Below, one piece after another: positions 11,460 through 23,264 of a stretch of DNA of 64,000 nucleotides. The position numbers and the translations under genes are program-made. Under the pieces are notes generated by a model that was not told where the DNA came from, did not search any database, and saw only the letters and a program-made list of their open reading frames with translations. Location: assembly GCA_026168455.1 (NCBI GenBank), contig CM047425.1:47750362-47814361 (forward strand), read 5' to 3'. The DNA comes from Theocolax elegans. Taxonomy: Eukaryota; Arthropoda; Insecta; Hymenoptera; Cerocephalidae. The first letter of the stretch is position 1. Each line of letters opens with the position of its first letter.

Positions 11460-13345
11460 TTATTATTATTATTATTATTTTTTTTTTTCGTGGGAAACTG
11501 GAGAAATCTTGCCGTCAGTGCCAGATTCTTACCGTCTAAAACTCCAAACCCAACGCTTTCACCTGCCCAGCCCGGAACTGTTTTTCACATTACTTCAAAC
11601 TGGGAGGCGTGTCTGTGACATGCGTCATTCGTTCCTTATTCTATCCTCCCACGTTGAGACTGCCACTTATCGTGAAAAGGCCTTCCTTGCGGTTTCGAGC
11701 GCGCGCCGAAAGACTGCACAGGCTCCGGACCCCGCCATGTAAGATACTCCCTGAGTACCCTTTGATGGACAAAGGAAACATTGGGGGGTACTCTTGCAAT
11801 TCTTAAGGTTGTGTCCAGGCTCGCCGCACTTGTAGCATGACGAGGACTTGTCCACTCCCTTACAATTCCGTTTCGTGTGGCCGAAGTCTAGGCACCGATA
11901 GCACCTCTCGACCAAAACTCGATCCCGAACGCGACAGCTTACAAAGCCGAAGCAAAGATGTCGCATCGACTTTAGCTTGTCAGCGGTCTCGTGCTCTAGC
12001 TTCACGATGGCTGTCTTTTGTTGATTGCGGTTGGGACCCAAAAGATTCACCTCTCGGCTCTCAGGCGGAGATGCGAGAACTTTATTTAGGGCCGCCACCA
12101 CTTCGTCCCTCGTTGTAAGAGCGTCCAGGTCTCTGATCTCCAGGGTCACCCTTCGATCTCGGATCCTAACTTCTCCCATCCTTGAGTAGCCATGCGGACT
12201 TTCTCCGCGAATGCTGCTGCCTCCGTCTTTTTGCCCAGCCGGAGTAGGACATCTCCCCGCCCTGTCGGCCGTACGCTCAGAACCTGGGTGCCGCAGTCGT
12301 CCGGACTGACATCCTTTCGGAGCTTCACTAAGAAATCAGCAAACGCACGGTCCCTCGCGACAGTGACCACCAGGGTAGATACCGGCGCCATTTGACGCTT
12401 TCTCCCAACAAGGGGAGCCTGTCTCGACTTGACCGACGGATTTTTCCTGCCACTGACGCGGACTTGGATTGCTCCTTGTCCATGCTACGTGGTGGTACCT
12501 CCTTTCGAGGCTTCTTCTTCTTTCGGCTCTTAGAGACGTCGGGGGGGCTTTGGGGGCTCTACTTCTATTTTGAGCCTGCATTCTAGCTGTAGCCGTAAAG
12601 ACGGCTTTAGCTATTATGCCTCTTCTCTTAGACCGCCGACGATTCTCGTGACCAACTCGATAATTCTCGACTTGGCACTTGTAATCGTCGACTGCCGAAA
12701 ACATCTTCTTGGTTTTCCCGTAGAACTCTTGTACAAGAGTGTCTATGGTCTTCAGCCCTGTTATCACGACCATGGAGATGTTAGGCTTCTTTGCACAAGC
12801 AGCCAACATAGCTTGGAGTTCGCTCTTTAGGTGGTCGTAAGTGGAATCGATCTCCTCTTGCGCCTTCTCTACCTTCTCGTATTCCTTGCAGAATATTTGT
12901 ATCTACTCTTGCGATTCCTTACTATAGGCAGAGATGCCACTGATGGCACTACCGAGGCTGGTAACGCTGCCGCTTTGTAACCTGCTTGCAGAATCAAGAC
13001 TCATCATCTGTAATGACGGCTGCTGTTGGGGGTTTTCTTTCGAGGACCCCAACTCTGACGTGTTCATAGAAATAAGCGGTTTGTGGCCTCCCCCAAAATC
13101 CATGAGGCCAGCGCCGGCCACCGGGGCTTTCACCCGATCGGAACCGACGGCGGGATTGACTCCTAGTTTGGAGCTGCCCGCTTGGGGTAGTAGGTATTCC
13201 ATTCGCTTGCTGATCATCCTTCTTCGACTGTTCGGTCCACGGAGGCTATTTTGTTTCACCTCTACCCTTCACGCAAGCGTGACGAGCTTTCCCCCATCCG
13301 CCACCCGGGGGATGCGCCGCATACTGGAACAGGAAACCCCGCGCG
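11460..13345 (-). pseudogene. R1-clade retrotransposon copy A: gag-like ORF1 joined directly to 3' UTR
   Basis: A minus-strand ORF1 (gag) remnant. The N-terminal part (13259-12903) is Ser/Gln-rich. The middle part (12809-12336) is frameshifted. Then come VVTVARDRAFADFLVKLR (12391) and DLDALTTRDEVVAALNKVL, and finally the CCHC knuckles CYRCLDFGHTKRNC, CYKCGEPGHNLKNC and a third Cys cluster CFLCPSK, ending at 11667. Such ORF1 proteins bind the element RNA. Directly after this comes a 3' UTR that matches the one of copy B (CCAGCCCGGA(A/T)CTGTT, TCA(A/G)ACTGGG), then an A-rich/TAA tail at 11492-11460. ORF2 (endonuclease and RT) is absent, so this copy has an internal deletion. There are at least three frame breaks within ORF1. 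Confidence 0.85.
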
Positions 13346-16300
13346 GATTATTATTATTATTATTATTATTTTTTTTTTTTGGATTGTGTGGTAATGATAT
13401 TTTAAGCACAAACGGCAAACTATCCACCCCCTCGCAAGGGCAGACAGTCCACCGAGTGTGAGACTCAGTAGGAGCAAACTACTAATACCCACTAAACCCA
13501 CATATTTCTGTTCGCACCGACTCCAGCCCGGATCTGTTATTCACATTACGTCAGACTGGGCGGCTATCCTTGCGTGACCAAAGAACACATTCATTCTTTT
13601 ACTCTTTTATTCTTGAATTACATTCGCTCAATCTATCAGCATATCTCAACATATCTCATCTATAATTTGTGATTAGCAGCGAGTTGTCCGCGTTCGTCGT
13701 CATAAGTCTCGTCACGTTTTCCGGCGTGATCGCTTCTATGTCCATTTCAAGTCGTTGTCGTTGATCTGCCCATCGCCTGCAGGCGAAGAACGTATGATCA
13801 GCGTCATAGACCCATCAGCAGTACTTGCATTCGGGTGAAGCAAGTCTGCCCATCTTGTGTAGATAGACGCGGAAGTATCCGTGTCCAGAGAAAAATTGGG
13901 TGAGATAAAAGTCTACCTCATCGTGCTTTCTCCCCTTCCACGGAGCAACCGCAGGGCTAAGTCTACGTGTCCATCGCGCCTGTTGGATATTTGTCCACCG
14001 GGTTTGCCAGAGTTCCATTGTTTTCGTACGTTCGTCTGTCGCAGCGTCGACCCGTCAAGTGTCCGCACTTCGATCGTAAATGCGCTTTCGTTCCGTCGCG
14101 AGTAGGTCGATCGGAATTACGCCCGCGATAACAAGAATGGCGTTTTCGGACACCTTTCTGTACGCGCACGCGATTCTTAACGCGCCCACCCGCTGTATGC
14201 TAGTCCGCTAGTCATCGCTTTCGCCCGTCTCTTAACGTGTAACGCGTCCGCCCATATTTCCGCCCCATATAGCATGATCGAGTGGGTAACGCTCATTAGT
14301 AGTCGTCGAGTGCTCGGTCTCGGTCCGTTCATATTAGCCATGAGTCTACTCAAGGCTTTCGTCTTTTCTTGTGCCTTTTTAGTCACCGTGCGTATGTGAG
14401 GCCAGAAACTCAGTTTCGTATCCAAAGTCACGTCTAGATACTTGACCTCGTCTCGGACCACCACGCATTTGCGTCTGACTGTCAACGGTATCCCCATGTC
14501 GATTCTTCGTCTAGTTAAAAGCACAAGTTCCGTCTTTTGTAACGCAAGTTGTAGTCTGTGGTCTTTCCTCCATCCAGTCACTCGACGCACGACCTGGTTC
14601 AGCTTGAGCTGAATCAGGTGTGTGTCACGAGCCACGATAATGGCCGCAACGTCATCAGCGTAAGCAACGAGGGATGTGTCCGCCGGCATCTCCATTCGGA
14701 GAAAACTCATACAGTACATTCCAGAAGTCTGGTCCCAGAATGGAACCCTGGGCGACTCCTGCAGTTATTCGTCTGTCGTTTCGTCCGTCAGTGGTCTCGT
14801 ATGTGAGACGTCGGTCCCTCAGGTAGTCCCTTACAACCCGGAGAAGGTAGTCGGGCACCCGGAATACTGTTTCCGGCGCTTCCAGGATATCCACCCACCC
14901 CACCGAATTGAAGGCGTTCCTAACGTCCAACGTAACCAGTAAGATCAGAGGTCTAGTTGCGTGGCACCTAGTGTTATGTTTGTCGAAAATAGTTTTCACA
15001 AAGGTTATCGCTCCGATGGTTGAGCGCCCTTTTCGAAACCCGTGCTGTCGGTCTGATAAGTCTCCTGCATCCTTTATCGACTGTCGAAGCCTTGATCTAA
15101 GATTTCCGACGGCACACCGTCATGGCCCGGTGCCTTGTTAGGTTTCAACGAGTTTGCAGCTCTGGCAAGCTCCGCACTCGTGAACAGAGGGCATTCTCCG
15201 TTTGTACGTTCAACGGTTTCCTCCCTCCTCACGGGATGAGCTGGAAAGAGACCGTCGACGATCTTCTCCATCGTCTCTGCGTCCTTAGGTTTCGGCGGAA
15301 CCCGTCTCCCCAGTTGGTGAGTCACGATCTTGTAACCCGCGCCCCAGGGATCCGAGTCCACCTCGTCCGTCAGTCTTTGCCAGCACTCTTTATTGCTATT
15401 ATTTATGGCGTACCGCAAACGCCTCCTACCATGTCTGTATTCTTCGGAGAGAATTAGTGCGGTTTGTCGATCGCGAGCCCGTTGGGCCTTCTATCTGAGT
15501 GCTAGGCAACTACGTCGGACGTCCGCGATCTCGGCTGTCCACCAGTATGTCTCTCGTTTGTTGCGTGCTTAACGTCTCCGCGGCATAGAGGCTTCACACA
15601 ATTGTTGAAGAAACTGAGTTGTTTCCCCAGCAAGCGCTTCAACCCTGTCGCGATTAGTCAATCCACGAGGTTCCACCTGTGACAGCGGTTCCCCGCGCGT
15701 CATATGTCTGTCGAGTTTGTCTAAGTCTATCCGTTTCACGTGCCAACGAGGGGGACGAGTTACCCTAGTACTGCTCGTACGCGATTTGTCCATAAGACCG
15801 AAGGTGATGTACTGTTGATCGCTGACTGTGTAGTCTTCGATCACTCTCCATGCCCTTAGCCTTTGTGTCATCCTGTCCGAAACAAGGGTCACGTCAGGTA
15901 CAGAGTGCCCAAAGCCGGGTCGTCTGTATGTCGGCGTGTTTGCCTTATTTGCCACTGTCAGTTCCAGCCTTGCGGTCATCTCTAACAGTAGTCGTCCACG
16001 TGTGTTCGTCTCGGGCATTCCCCACTCGACTGCGCGCGCGTTGAAGTCGCCCGCCACGATTTTGTTGCCGGGGATGTCTCTCACGGCGTTTTCGAGACTT
16101 TCCAGCTTCTCCACATATTCGAGAGCGATATAATTCGGGCTAATGTAGACGCTGACGTAGGTGACATCGCCTACCGTTGCCCAAACGTAGCTCTTTTCTG
16201 ACAGTCTTTTCTGGCGTGGGAGTTTGTTTTTCCCGTTTTCTTTTCTGTTTTTGCTGAGGTGTCAGCTCAGCCATGCACACGACAGCGTTTGTGATCGTCG

Positions 16301-16700
16301 GTTTGCGGAGCAGTTCATTCGTTGCAGCTCGTACATTCCGACTTTAACCGATTCATTGATTTCACTCATTCCGCTTGTGATTATGCGGCTTACATTTTTT
16401 TGAACATTCTTTCTCTCGGTCATCCTAGCCAGGCTACTGCGTATGTTGAGCAGCTGTTCGTGCAGCTTACTCTCGGCAGCCTCCCAGCTAGTTGGCGTCC
16501 CTTCGATGTGTCGTGCGAGTTTTCCTGAAGCAGTTACCGCCACGCCAGCCAGGTTACCTACCGGCGTGATGGGGGAGCTGGGAAGCCCCTGTGACTCTCC
16601 TGAGTCGGTTGGCGCAGGCAGCACTCTGGTACCTGCAATTGTAATTGAACTTGTCATTTTATTTTCGTTATTTATCCCCATCCCCCCTTATGTGTGTGTT
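13346..16700 (-). pseudogene. R1-clade retrotransposon copy B: ORF1 start plus endonuclease and RT
   Basis: Minus strand. ORF1 start (16681-16262, MGINNENKMTSS..., ending in an ITSGMSEINESVKVGMYEL region) is joined to mid-endonuclease, so the C-terminal gag and the endonuclease N-terminus are deleted. Endonuclease (16140-15569): YISPNY, IVAGDFNARAVEWG and VSDQQYITF. RT: NKAPGHDGVPSEIL (about 15100), VTLDVRNAFNSVGW (about 14930), AGVAQGSILGPDFWN (about 14740) and the catalytic AYADDVAAIIVARD (about 14650). A post-RT region follows, with IMLYGAEIWADAL (14270) and PECKYC and DADHTFFAC-type cysteines (13815-13780). There are four or more frameshifts. The tail is (A)n(TAA)n at 13381-13346. The YADDVA signature and the AP endonuclease point to the R1/LOA group. 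The insertion site is not rDNA here. Confidence 0.9.
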
Positions 16701-17500
16701 TGTGTAAAGTAGTCAGATAGTTACCAGGCGGTGGCTTGCACGATCCGTCCTGAGCTGACCCAATTACTTATCTCCCCTATAGTCCGGTGGCATCGACCGT
16801 TCCTCCCCCACGACTCGCAGCAAGATCCTATTCGATCGCCAGTCGGCATTACTACGAGCAGCGAGATTTGCGCCATTTCCGACGTTTACCACTGTAAAGG
16901 GCAGCTTCCCATGCTGGCTAAGCCGGGTTCGGGTCCAAGAATTAGTGGCAGCCCAGGAGTACAATAATGGTGTTAACGGCAGCATCCTCTACAGTGGATG
17001 AGCCTGCAGTCACGAGAAAGATTGCTGTTGATCGCTCCGCCGTTCAGCAAATAATACCTGCTGTGTCTCCGCTCTCCCCAGCATAAAACCCAGTGCAGTC
17101 ATGCCACGCTCGGAGCACACCCGTTTATAGGTGTCTCCCCATTTACACAGGTCGGTCTCGTTTATAGAGCCGCCATTCAATTATATCCCGCTTGGAAAAT
17201 ACCCGTTTATAGGGCTTCCTACTGCACTTGGACTCAGCTAGATCGAGCGGAAGTGTATGTGTGTTTGGTGTGTGAGTAGGTGTAAAAACAACAAATTACC
17301 ACTATCAGCTGCGTTTGTATCCCACTGTCCGCGGTCGCGTATTCAGTATATTAGCGACTGACCAGAGAGACTGGTTATAGTCTCCTATGACCACTACTCT
17401 TTCTGGCCATTTCACTATCCGCAACCTGTGGACGCGTCCGGTAGCATGGAAAAGTGCTCTACCCTCCAAAAGGGAGGTTCCCGGATTATTATTACTATTC
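16701..17500. other. Probable 5' region of the R1-like copy; no gene
   Basis: The sequence upstream (on the minus strand) of copy B contains three CCGTTTATAG-like words near 17128, 17156 and 17210 and a TTATTATTACTATT tail-like block at 17486. This suggests the 5' UTR of copy B followed by the 3' end of a further relative. The small ORFs 16731-16985 and 17305-17523 show no family features. Confidence 0.35.
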
Positions 17501-18385
17501 CTTTTATTTATGTATTTAAACACGAAAAAATAATTATCTCAATACGCGTCAATACAAAAGGAGTCACGATAAATTATCTCTCGCGTATTAATTTAATTTA
17601 TAATTTTAACTCAATTACATTTTTTTTAAATGTATTTTTGTATATCAAATTTTTTTGAATGTAATTCGAGTAGATCGATAAAATTATTAAATCCATTTTT
17701 TTGAAATCTCAAATATAAGTGTATATCGGTCTCGCGTTTAATTGCGCGTTATTTCAATTCGTAGGCTGGGGTACGTGGTGCAGGACGCGAGCGTTTCTAA
17801 ACTGGCCCGCTGTAAGGAGAGGAGAGCGCTTGAGCTCTCTACTCAAATTTTGAATATATTGCGTGTTTACAATGTTCGCGCGCACGTGACTTGATTCGAT
17901 GACATTTCAATATCTAAAACTACGTCAATTGTAGAGGAATGCTATGTTACATCTTCCAGGTGAGGAACTGGCCGCATAGTAATACCCTCATTAATCATGC
18001 GAGTTGACCAGGATGCTTGGTCGAGTTCAAACAAGTGATTGAATAAGAAGTTCTTGAAAAGGTCTATAAGGAAGTGATCAAATGAGCTGAGTGGTAGTTG
18101 GTTAATGATACGAGATGAGGTGATGACGAATGATTTGTTTAATGCTTCGGTGCGTGGTGGGAGGTAAGTGATTTAGGCGGATGACGGGAGGTGGTGCAAA
18201 GGTTTTATTCATGGGTATTGAGAAATATGGAGGAAGATTGTAAACAATGATGTTGTATGCTAAGGAGACAATAAGAAAGGACGTCTGGACTTGACCGACA
18301 ACCATCTCAAACTCAGTCTATAAGGAGTCGTATGATCACGTCTCGCTATATTGCCTCACACAAATCTTACGCTAGCGTTCAACAA
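17501..18385. other. No recognised gene
   Basis: AT-rich to 17740, then mixed composition. The ORF 18102-18305 on the minus strand has no recognised motif. No repeats could be assigned with confidence. Confidence 0.4.
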
Positions 18386-19860
18386 TCAATGTAACCTAAG
18401 ATTCCTGGTTGCATCAGCATCATTACATACCGCACGTGCATAATCAAAATGCGGGAAGACAAGTGATTCGACTAATCTATTTCTGAGTTTCTGAGACAAG
18501 GTTTTTCTGTAATATCGTAGAGAGTGAAGAACTCCTTGTACACGTTTTGATACTGATATCACCTGTCTCGACCAGTCTAGGGTAGGAGAGATCAAATCTC
18601 CTAGTGATTTAACTTTATTTTTATATTTTAAGTAATCCGTACATAATCTAACTCTCGGAAAAATGCTCAGGTCAATACGTGACTCAACAGCCTGACTACC
18701 CAGGTTCATAACTTTCGTTTCTTTCACATTTAGCTTGAGCCCATTTTTACCCTCCCATGCAGTAATTGCGGTTGCATCTTGAGAAACGCGATGCACACCC
18801 ATTTCGAAGTGTGATGGAAAAAACGAGTAATAAACCTAGGCATCATCAACAAACAGCAGGTAATTACTAAACTTGAGAACCTTAGGTAGATTATTTATAA
18901 ATATCGAAAACAGAATCAGACCAAGAACACAGCCCTGACGTACCTCCGCATTTACCCCGAGCCAGTCAGACAGTACGCCAATCCCATTCATAACTTTTGT
19001 GTGCTACAAGATATCGATAGAACCAGTTTAATACAATGTCTGAACAACTGATGTCACTCAGCTTACGGATGAGCTGATCATGTGGAACCGTGTCAAAAGC
19101 CTTGGAGAAGTCGAACAGGACAAGAAACGTAATTTTTCTAGCGTCGATAGCTATTCTAACACCATCAAGAACGTCCAAGAGAGCTGTCTGAGTATTTTAT
19201 CCCTTTCGGAACCCTGCTTGTCTATCATATAGAATGTGATTACTTTCAAGATACTAAGCAAGCTGATCATGAACCATTCTCTTCAAATTCTTTGAGAGCT
19301 CACACAGCTTAGCAATCGGTCTCGTGTCAGATCGACTCCATCCTGCTCGACAACAATCAGGAAAGTATCCAATGAAAAGCATATTGTTGAACAGATACCT
19401 AAGAGTCCGGATCAATTGTGGCTCCAACAATTTTAGCATCTTAGTTGAAATGTTATCAACACCCATTGCCTTCAGAGATGCTCTATAAATAATACTTTGT
19501 TCTTTTTTAGTTGATAATCTAGAAACAAAGGTTTGAAGAGTGAGTGGAGGTACATGAAAGTAAATGGATGCGTAATGCGCGTTCGATTGATGATCTAAGA
19601 AATAGTTCAAAGATGAAGGGTTTGTCGTTGAACTAAGGCCCATGTTTCTAAGACATTTCCAGGATTTGGCAGGATCGTTTTCGCTATTAAGTTTCCTTGC
19701 TAGAAAGTGGAATTTACTGAAGTTAAGTCTATTTGAGACACGATTTCGCAACGCTCTGTGGATGTTATAATCAGTGGCAGAACCTGAATTGCGAAATATA
19801 ACAAATGCCACATTTCTAGCTTTAATATTCGCTCTTATCTTTTGCGAAACCCATGGTTTT
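18386..19860 (-). pseudogene. CR1/L2-like non-LTR retrotransposon RT remnant
   Basis: Minus strand. 19811-19254 holds the region before RT and the RT start (RVSNRLNFSKFHFLARKLN, MGVDNISTKMLKLL, TRPIAKLCELSKNLKRM). After a break come YDRQAGFRKG and, at 19178-18966, TFLVLFDFSKAFDTVPHDQL, the first catalytic-Asp motif. The second catalytic motif is degraded but visible near 18840 (LFVDDA followed by a stop). 18802-18386 gives the thumb/C-terminal region (LKLNVKETKVMNLGS, SPTLDWSRQVISVSKRV, LVESLVFPHFDYA). Several stops and frameshifts interrupt it. The 3' end is missing. The endonuclease would lie beyond 19860 but is not seen. The same family provides the pieces at 28.9 kb, 31.9 kb and 53.6 kb. 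Confidence 0.87.
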
Positions 19861-20130
19861 GTATTTAGTCTTAATAGTGAGAAGTTTCAGTGGAGCTAAA
19901 GCATCGAAAGAAAAAAGAATGGAATTGCAGAGATGAGATGATGGACAGGAAATAATGCCTAGTTGGGTTTGTGCTGTTTGATAAATTGTCATAACTTTTT
20001 ACAGAATTGGAGGCCATAAAAATGCTACAGACCATTTGAAAGGTATTGCTCCAAGCTTTCTTTTAGATTTTTGGATGAAAAAATCGAAGGTGGCGAACTT
20101 GCACTTTTTTCAAGTTGAATATTGACATGT

Positions 20131-20442
20131 AGTTTATGTAACATTGACCTTGAGATTAGAAATTCTAACCCAGAAGAATAAATTCTAGATATAATTAGCA
20201 ACGAATGTTACATATAATGTTCTATAGTAAAAGTTGATAGATTTTGAGTTATATAGCGGTAAACCCAGCTGGTGTTGAAAAAAATATGGAAAAATTCACT
20301 TTTTGAGGTTAGAATAACTTTTGAGCAAATAGATTCCAGTACCTAAAAATTTTTTTCTGTATTCTGAAAAACATTTGCAAAGTGTACCCAAAATTTGGTG
20401 CATTTTAAAATTTTGATCGGACCACTTCACGTGGAATACGCC

Positions 20443-20448
<6 letters not shown>
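20131..20448 (+). repeat. Dispersed repeat, direct copy of 37543-37830
   Basis: A stretch of about 310 bp beginning TATGTAACATTGACCTTGAG and running to the GATCGGACCACTT(C/A)A block is repeated at 37543-37830 in the same orientation. The second copy lacks about 45 bp near its end. No open frame is conserved. The stretch 19861-20130 before it contains nothing I recognise. Confidence 0.8.

Positions 20449-20492
<44 letters not shown>
20449..20492. repeat. (AT)n microsatellite
   Basis: An uninterrupted run of AT dinucleotides. On the minus strand it follows the 3' UTR of the retrotransposon end at 20493-20975, and it may be the tail or target of that element. Confidence 0.9.
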
Positions 20493-20495
<3 letters not shown>

Positions 20496-20975
20496 TTTAT
20501 TTGTACAGTATAAAATTTACAATTTTTAAATCAAAATAAATAATATATAAAGGCTTGTATATATACAATATTGCACAGTGAAATCACAGCTTAGAATATC
20601 ACAGTCGCAGAATAAAATATAGTACAAAGAAAACAACTGTCAATACATTTATCAGTCCCAATACTACAATATAATTTAAAATTAGACGATACATAAAGCA
20701 GTCATTCGTCATCACAAACTCTCGTCATTTATATTAATTTATAAGGAGTTCCATAGATGCGCAACTTGTACCTGTAGGGAGCGTTTACCAGTGTCGGTAC
20801 GCATCAGGGGAGGTACAAGTTCTCTTGTGACCCCCCTTCCAGAGCCCCTGGCAGCACATCTACAGAAGAGACTCTCCAGAGACGCTGGAACTCGCATACA
20901 CACAATTTTGTACATGAGTACCGTCATAAAATACTGTCTCCTAGAATATGTGCGCAGCCAGCCCAGAGAATATAT
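20493..20975 (-). pseudogene. 3' end of a non-LTR retrotransposon (RT C-terminus and 3' UTR)
   Basis: The minus-strand frame near 20960-20739 gives LRTYSRRQYFMTVLMYKIVC, RVPASLESLF and QVQVAHLWNSL. This is the conserved C-terminal region of CR1/Jockey-group RT proteins (compare MYKLL and MELWNGLP at 53.9 kb). The Trp-Asn-Ser-Leu motif is followed by a stop, then by about 245 bp of AT-rich 3' UTR running into (AT)n. Only the 3' end is present, as expected from incomplete reverse transcription. Confidence 0.72.
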
Positions 20976-21494
20976 GTGGGGCGAAATATTTTATTTTATT
21001 ATTATTGCGAATAAATTTAACACCTAAAAGAATATTTTTATTATAGTACTATGTGACATATAAATGTTTAATAGTTACTGTTGGGTGACGAACACTCTTT
21101 ATCTTTTAATTAAATAAGATAACACAGATACGTTCTTCACTCAACGAAACAAGCATATCTAAAAAGCCAGCTTAAGTATGATTCCTATACTATCCAAGGT
21201 CTCTGTGTTTGCACATATTGTTTTAGTGCAACGAGTGCGACACAACGCGGCAGCTAAGCGAGGGAGGTAAGCAATTTTACCGTTGCACTCCCCGATGCGG
21301 AAATCACGGTGTCTTCAAGCCACGCTACGCCGTCTATTCTCGATCTGGAGCCCGATAAGGCCAAACGCAATTTCAATATTCATATTTCCAATTTATTATA
21401 TTTATTTATTATTAACAGTCTAAAAGATTAATTTTTCAGTCTATCGTAATATTAATTATATTGGACCGATCTCCTAATTTCTTTTAAACTTCTT
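20976..21494. other. No recognised gene
   Basis: Nothing coding is supported. A short GC-rich patch at 21220-21370 has no recognised identity. Confidence 0.4.
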
Positions 21495-22177
21495 AAGATC
21501 TTACAAGGGGAATACATGACCTCCGGGAAACGAATCTTATCCTAACGTTGTTATATCTTTTGTAATGTAGAAATATGAAGAAAATTAAGTTATTACTTGC
21601 CAATGGCCACTATGACGAATATTATTCGATTTCTAATTATAACTTCAATGAAAATTACTTTCAATTGAATCGCTTATAACCTCGAAACAAATAGAGATAG
21701 ATACTCAGAGCAAAACCCAGAAGTAGGTTGAGTTCAAGTAAATACAATTTTTAAAAAAGAAGCTAGATCTCAAGTAAAGTTATAAAGAAAATAAGCAATT
21801 AAAGAATTTTAGGATAAAAGAAACAATAAATGTTACATATTAAATTTTGGTTAAAATTTCTTCAATTTCTTATATAATTCATAACTTTGCACCGATTTGA
21901 GCAATTTAAGCTTCTTTTTTCTGAAATTATGTTTACTCGACTTCAACTTTCTTCTGGTTTTCGGTTTAAGTGTCTATCTCTATTTGTTGTGGAGTTATAA
22001 GTGATTCAATTAAAAGTATTTTTTATTGAAATTATTATTAGATGTAAAATAGCTTTCTTCAAAGTTGCTATTGGCAAGCAATAACTTGGCTTTCTTCATA
22101 TTTCTACATTACAAAAGATATACCAAAGTTAGGATAAGATCCATTTCGCGGAGGTCATGCACTCCTGTTGTTGTTAA
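21495..22177. mobile_element. Foldback MITE with arms of about 220 bp
   Basis: 21500-21720 and 21950-22170 are reverse complements with scattered mismatches. Shared blocks are ATGACCTCCG(G/C)GAAA, ATCTTATCCTAAC-type, ATATTTCTACATTACAAAAGATAT, AAGTTATT(A/G)CTTGCCAAT and CTATCTCTATTTGTT. The ends lie next to TTAA on each side (21493 and 22174), so a TTAA duplication is possible. The central part (about 21740-21940) is single-copy here apart from similarity to 8.5-8.6 kb. It has no coding capacity. Confidence 0.68.
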
Positions 22178-22877
22178 TATTGATAATTAACTCTCAATTA
22201 TAAACGATCGATTTAGTTGCATGGATTTGTTCGAAAATCAAGAAACAAATAACATATTTGTTCAAATCAATACGGACTGATATTCTATCAATCAGAATTT
22301 AACAGTCACATTAACTGAACAACGCATTAATTAAGTGGATGACTTATTGTTGATCATTTTGATACTTATTCAATAATTTCTTTTACATTTCTATAAAAGT
22401 AATATAAAAGTAATAGGAATATTATTCTCCATCCTTACAATTATAAAATACTTTTTCTCTAAACAGTTCTTTAAAACAATTAAGTAAAATCTTTGGCAAG
22501 TGTAATATTCATTTTGATATTTTATGACCTTTGGCACGTATTCAATGATTTTATTTCTACGCTGAAGGATATGAATGACTGTGTAACAGAGAGAATCTTT
22601 GCCGGGCTATTGCTCAGATTCCGGGATTTCGTTGGGAAAGAATTAACAATACATTAAATTTTAAAGACTAACTATATTATGAAGAAAAACAATTTTGGAT
22701 ACTTATCGTCTAGGAGATGTTCAGTTAGTCTGGAATCAAACAAAACAAATAGTCTTATTACGCGACCTACAAGCTTTCCAATACTATCTTAAAACGATTT
22801 CCCTAGCGGATGTAACTAACAATACCAAGTATTTGGTGGTTATGGAAGTAGTATGGCTATACCTTTGGAGACTATTA
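22178..22877. other. No recognised gene upstream of the hairpin array
   Basis: AT-rich sequence. The ORF 22695-22904 (+) has no recognised motif and runs into the first hairpin unit. Confidence 0.35.
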
Positions 22878-23248
22878 GCCTCGTATGCTCACGGGGTAAA
22901 GTGAGTCAGGCGTGCGAATGTCTGCTATGTGTGCTCACAAGGCAGAGTATCGCAAGCAATACGGTGTAGGTCCAACGGGACATAGGTAAGCATACGGTAG
23001 ATCGTATATTTCCATGTGTGTTGACGAGGAAATTAGGGTAAGGTTATTCCTACGAGTGCTCACGAACAGGTTTCGGTCAGAATTAATCACCACGTATGCT
23101 CACAAGGTGATTTTTAAGTTACAGTACGGTATGCACTCGCACATGCGCTCACAAGCGTCTACCGGTAAGAGAAGGTCTACGTGTGCTCACGAAGATTTCC
23201 CTAAAGATGTATTCGGGATATTCTCCACGTGTGCTCACAAGGAGAATA
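22878..23248 (+). repeat. Array of eight hairpins with a constant loop and different, self-complementary stems
   Basis: The 14-nt word ACGTRTGCTCACRA recurs with its TGCTCAC-type core at 22886, 22932, 23019 (TGTTGAC), 23057, 23097, 23146 (CGCTCAC), 23184 and 23232. The flanks differ from unit to unit but pair with each other: GCC/GGT, TCTGC/GCAGA, ATTTCC/GGAAAT, CCT/AGG, AATCACC/GGTGATT, CGC/GCG, AGGTCT/AGATTT (two G-T pairs) and TATTCTCC/GGAGAATA. Inside most loops GTG or GTA faces CAC, giving an inner stem with a TGCT tetraloop. Spacing is irregular: 46, 87, 38, 40, 49, 38 and 48. An open frame (23014-23343, +) covers part of it but has no known domain. Function is unknown. The sequence directly shows compensatory variation. 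A structured RNA, a protein-binding array or an element terminus are inferences. Confidence 0.75.
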
Positions 23249-23264
23249 AAAGGTTTGGATGCGG

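Noticed and set aside
14177..16114. Functional R1 retrotransposon
   Set aside because: Endonuclease and RT motifs are readable, but at least four frame changes and a missing endonuclease N-terminus exclude activity.
22878..23248. CRISPR-like array
   Set aside because: The constant part is only about 14 nt and is flanked by complementary, not unique, bases. Spacing varies from 38 to 87, there are no cas genes and the DNA is eukaryotic. It is better described as a hairpin array.
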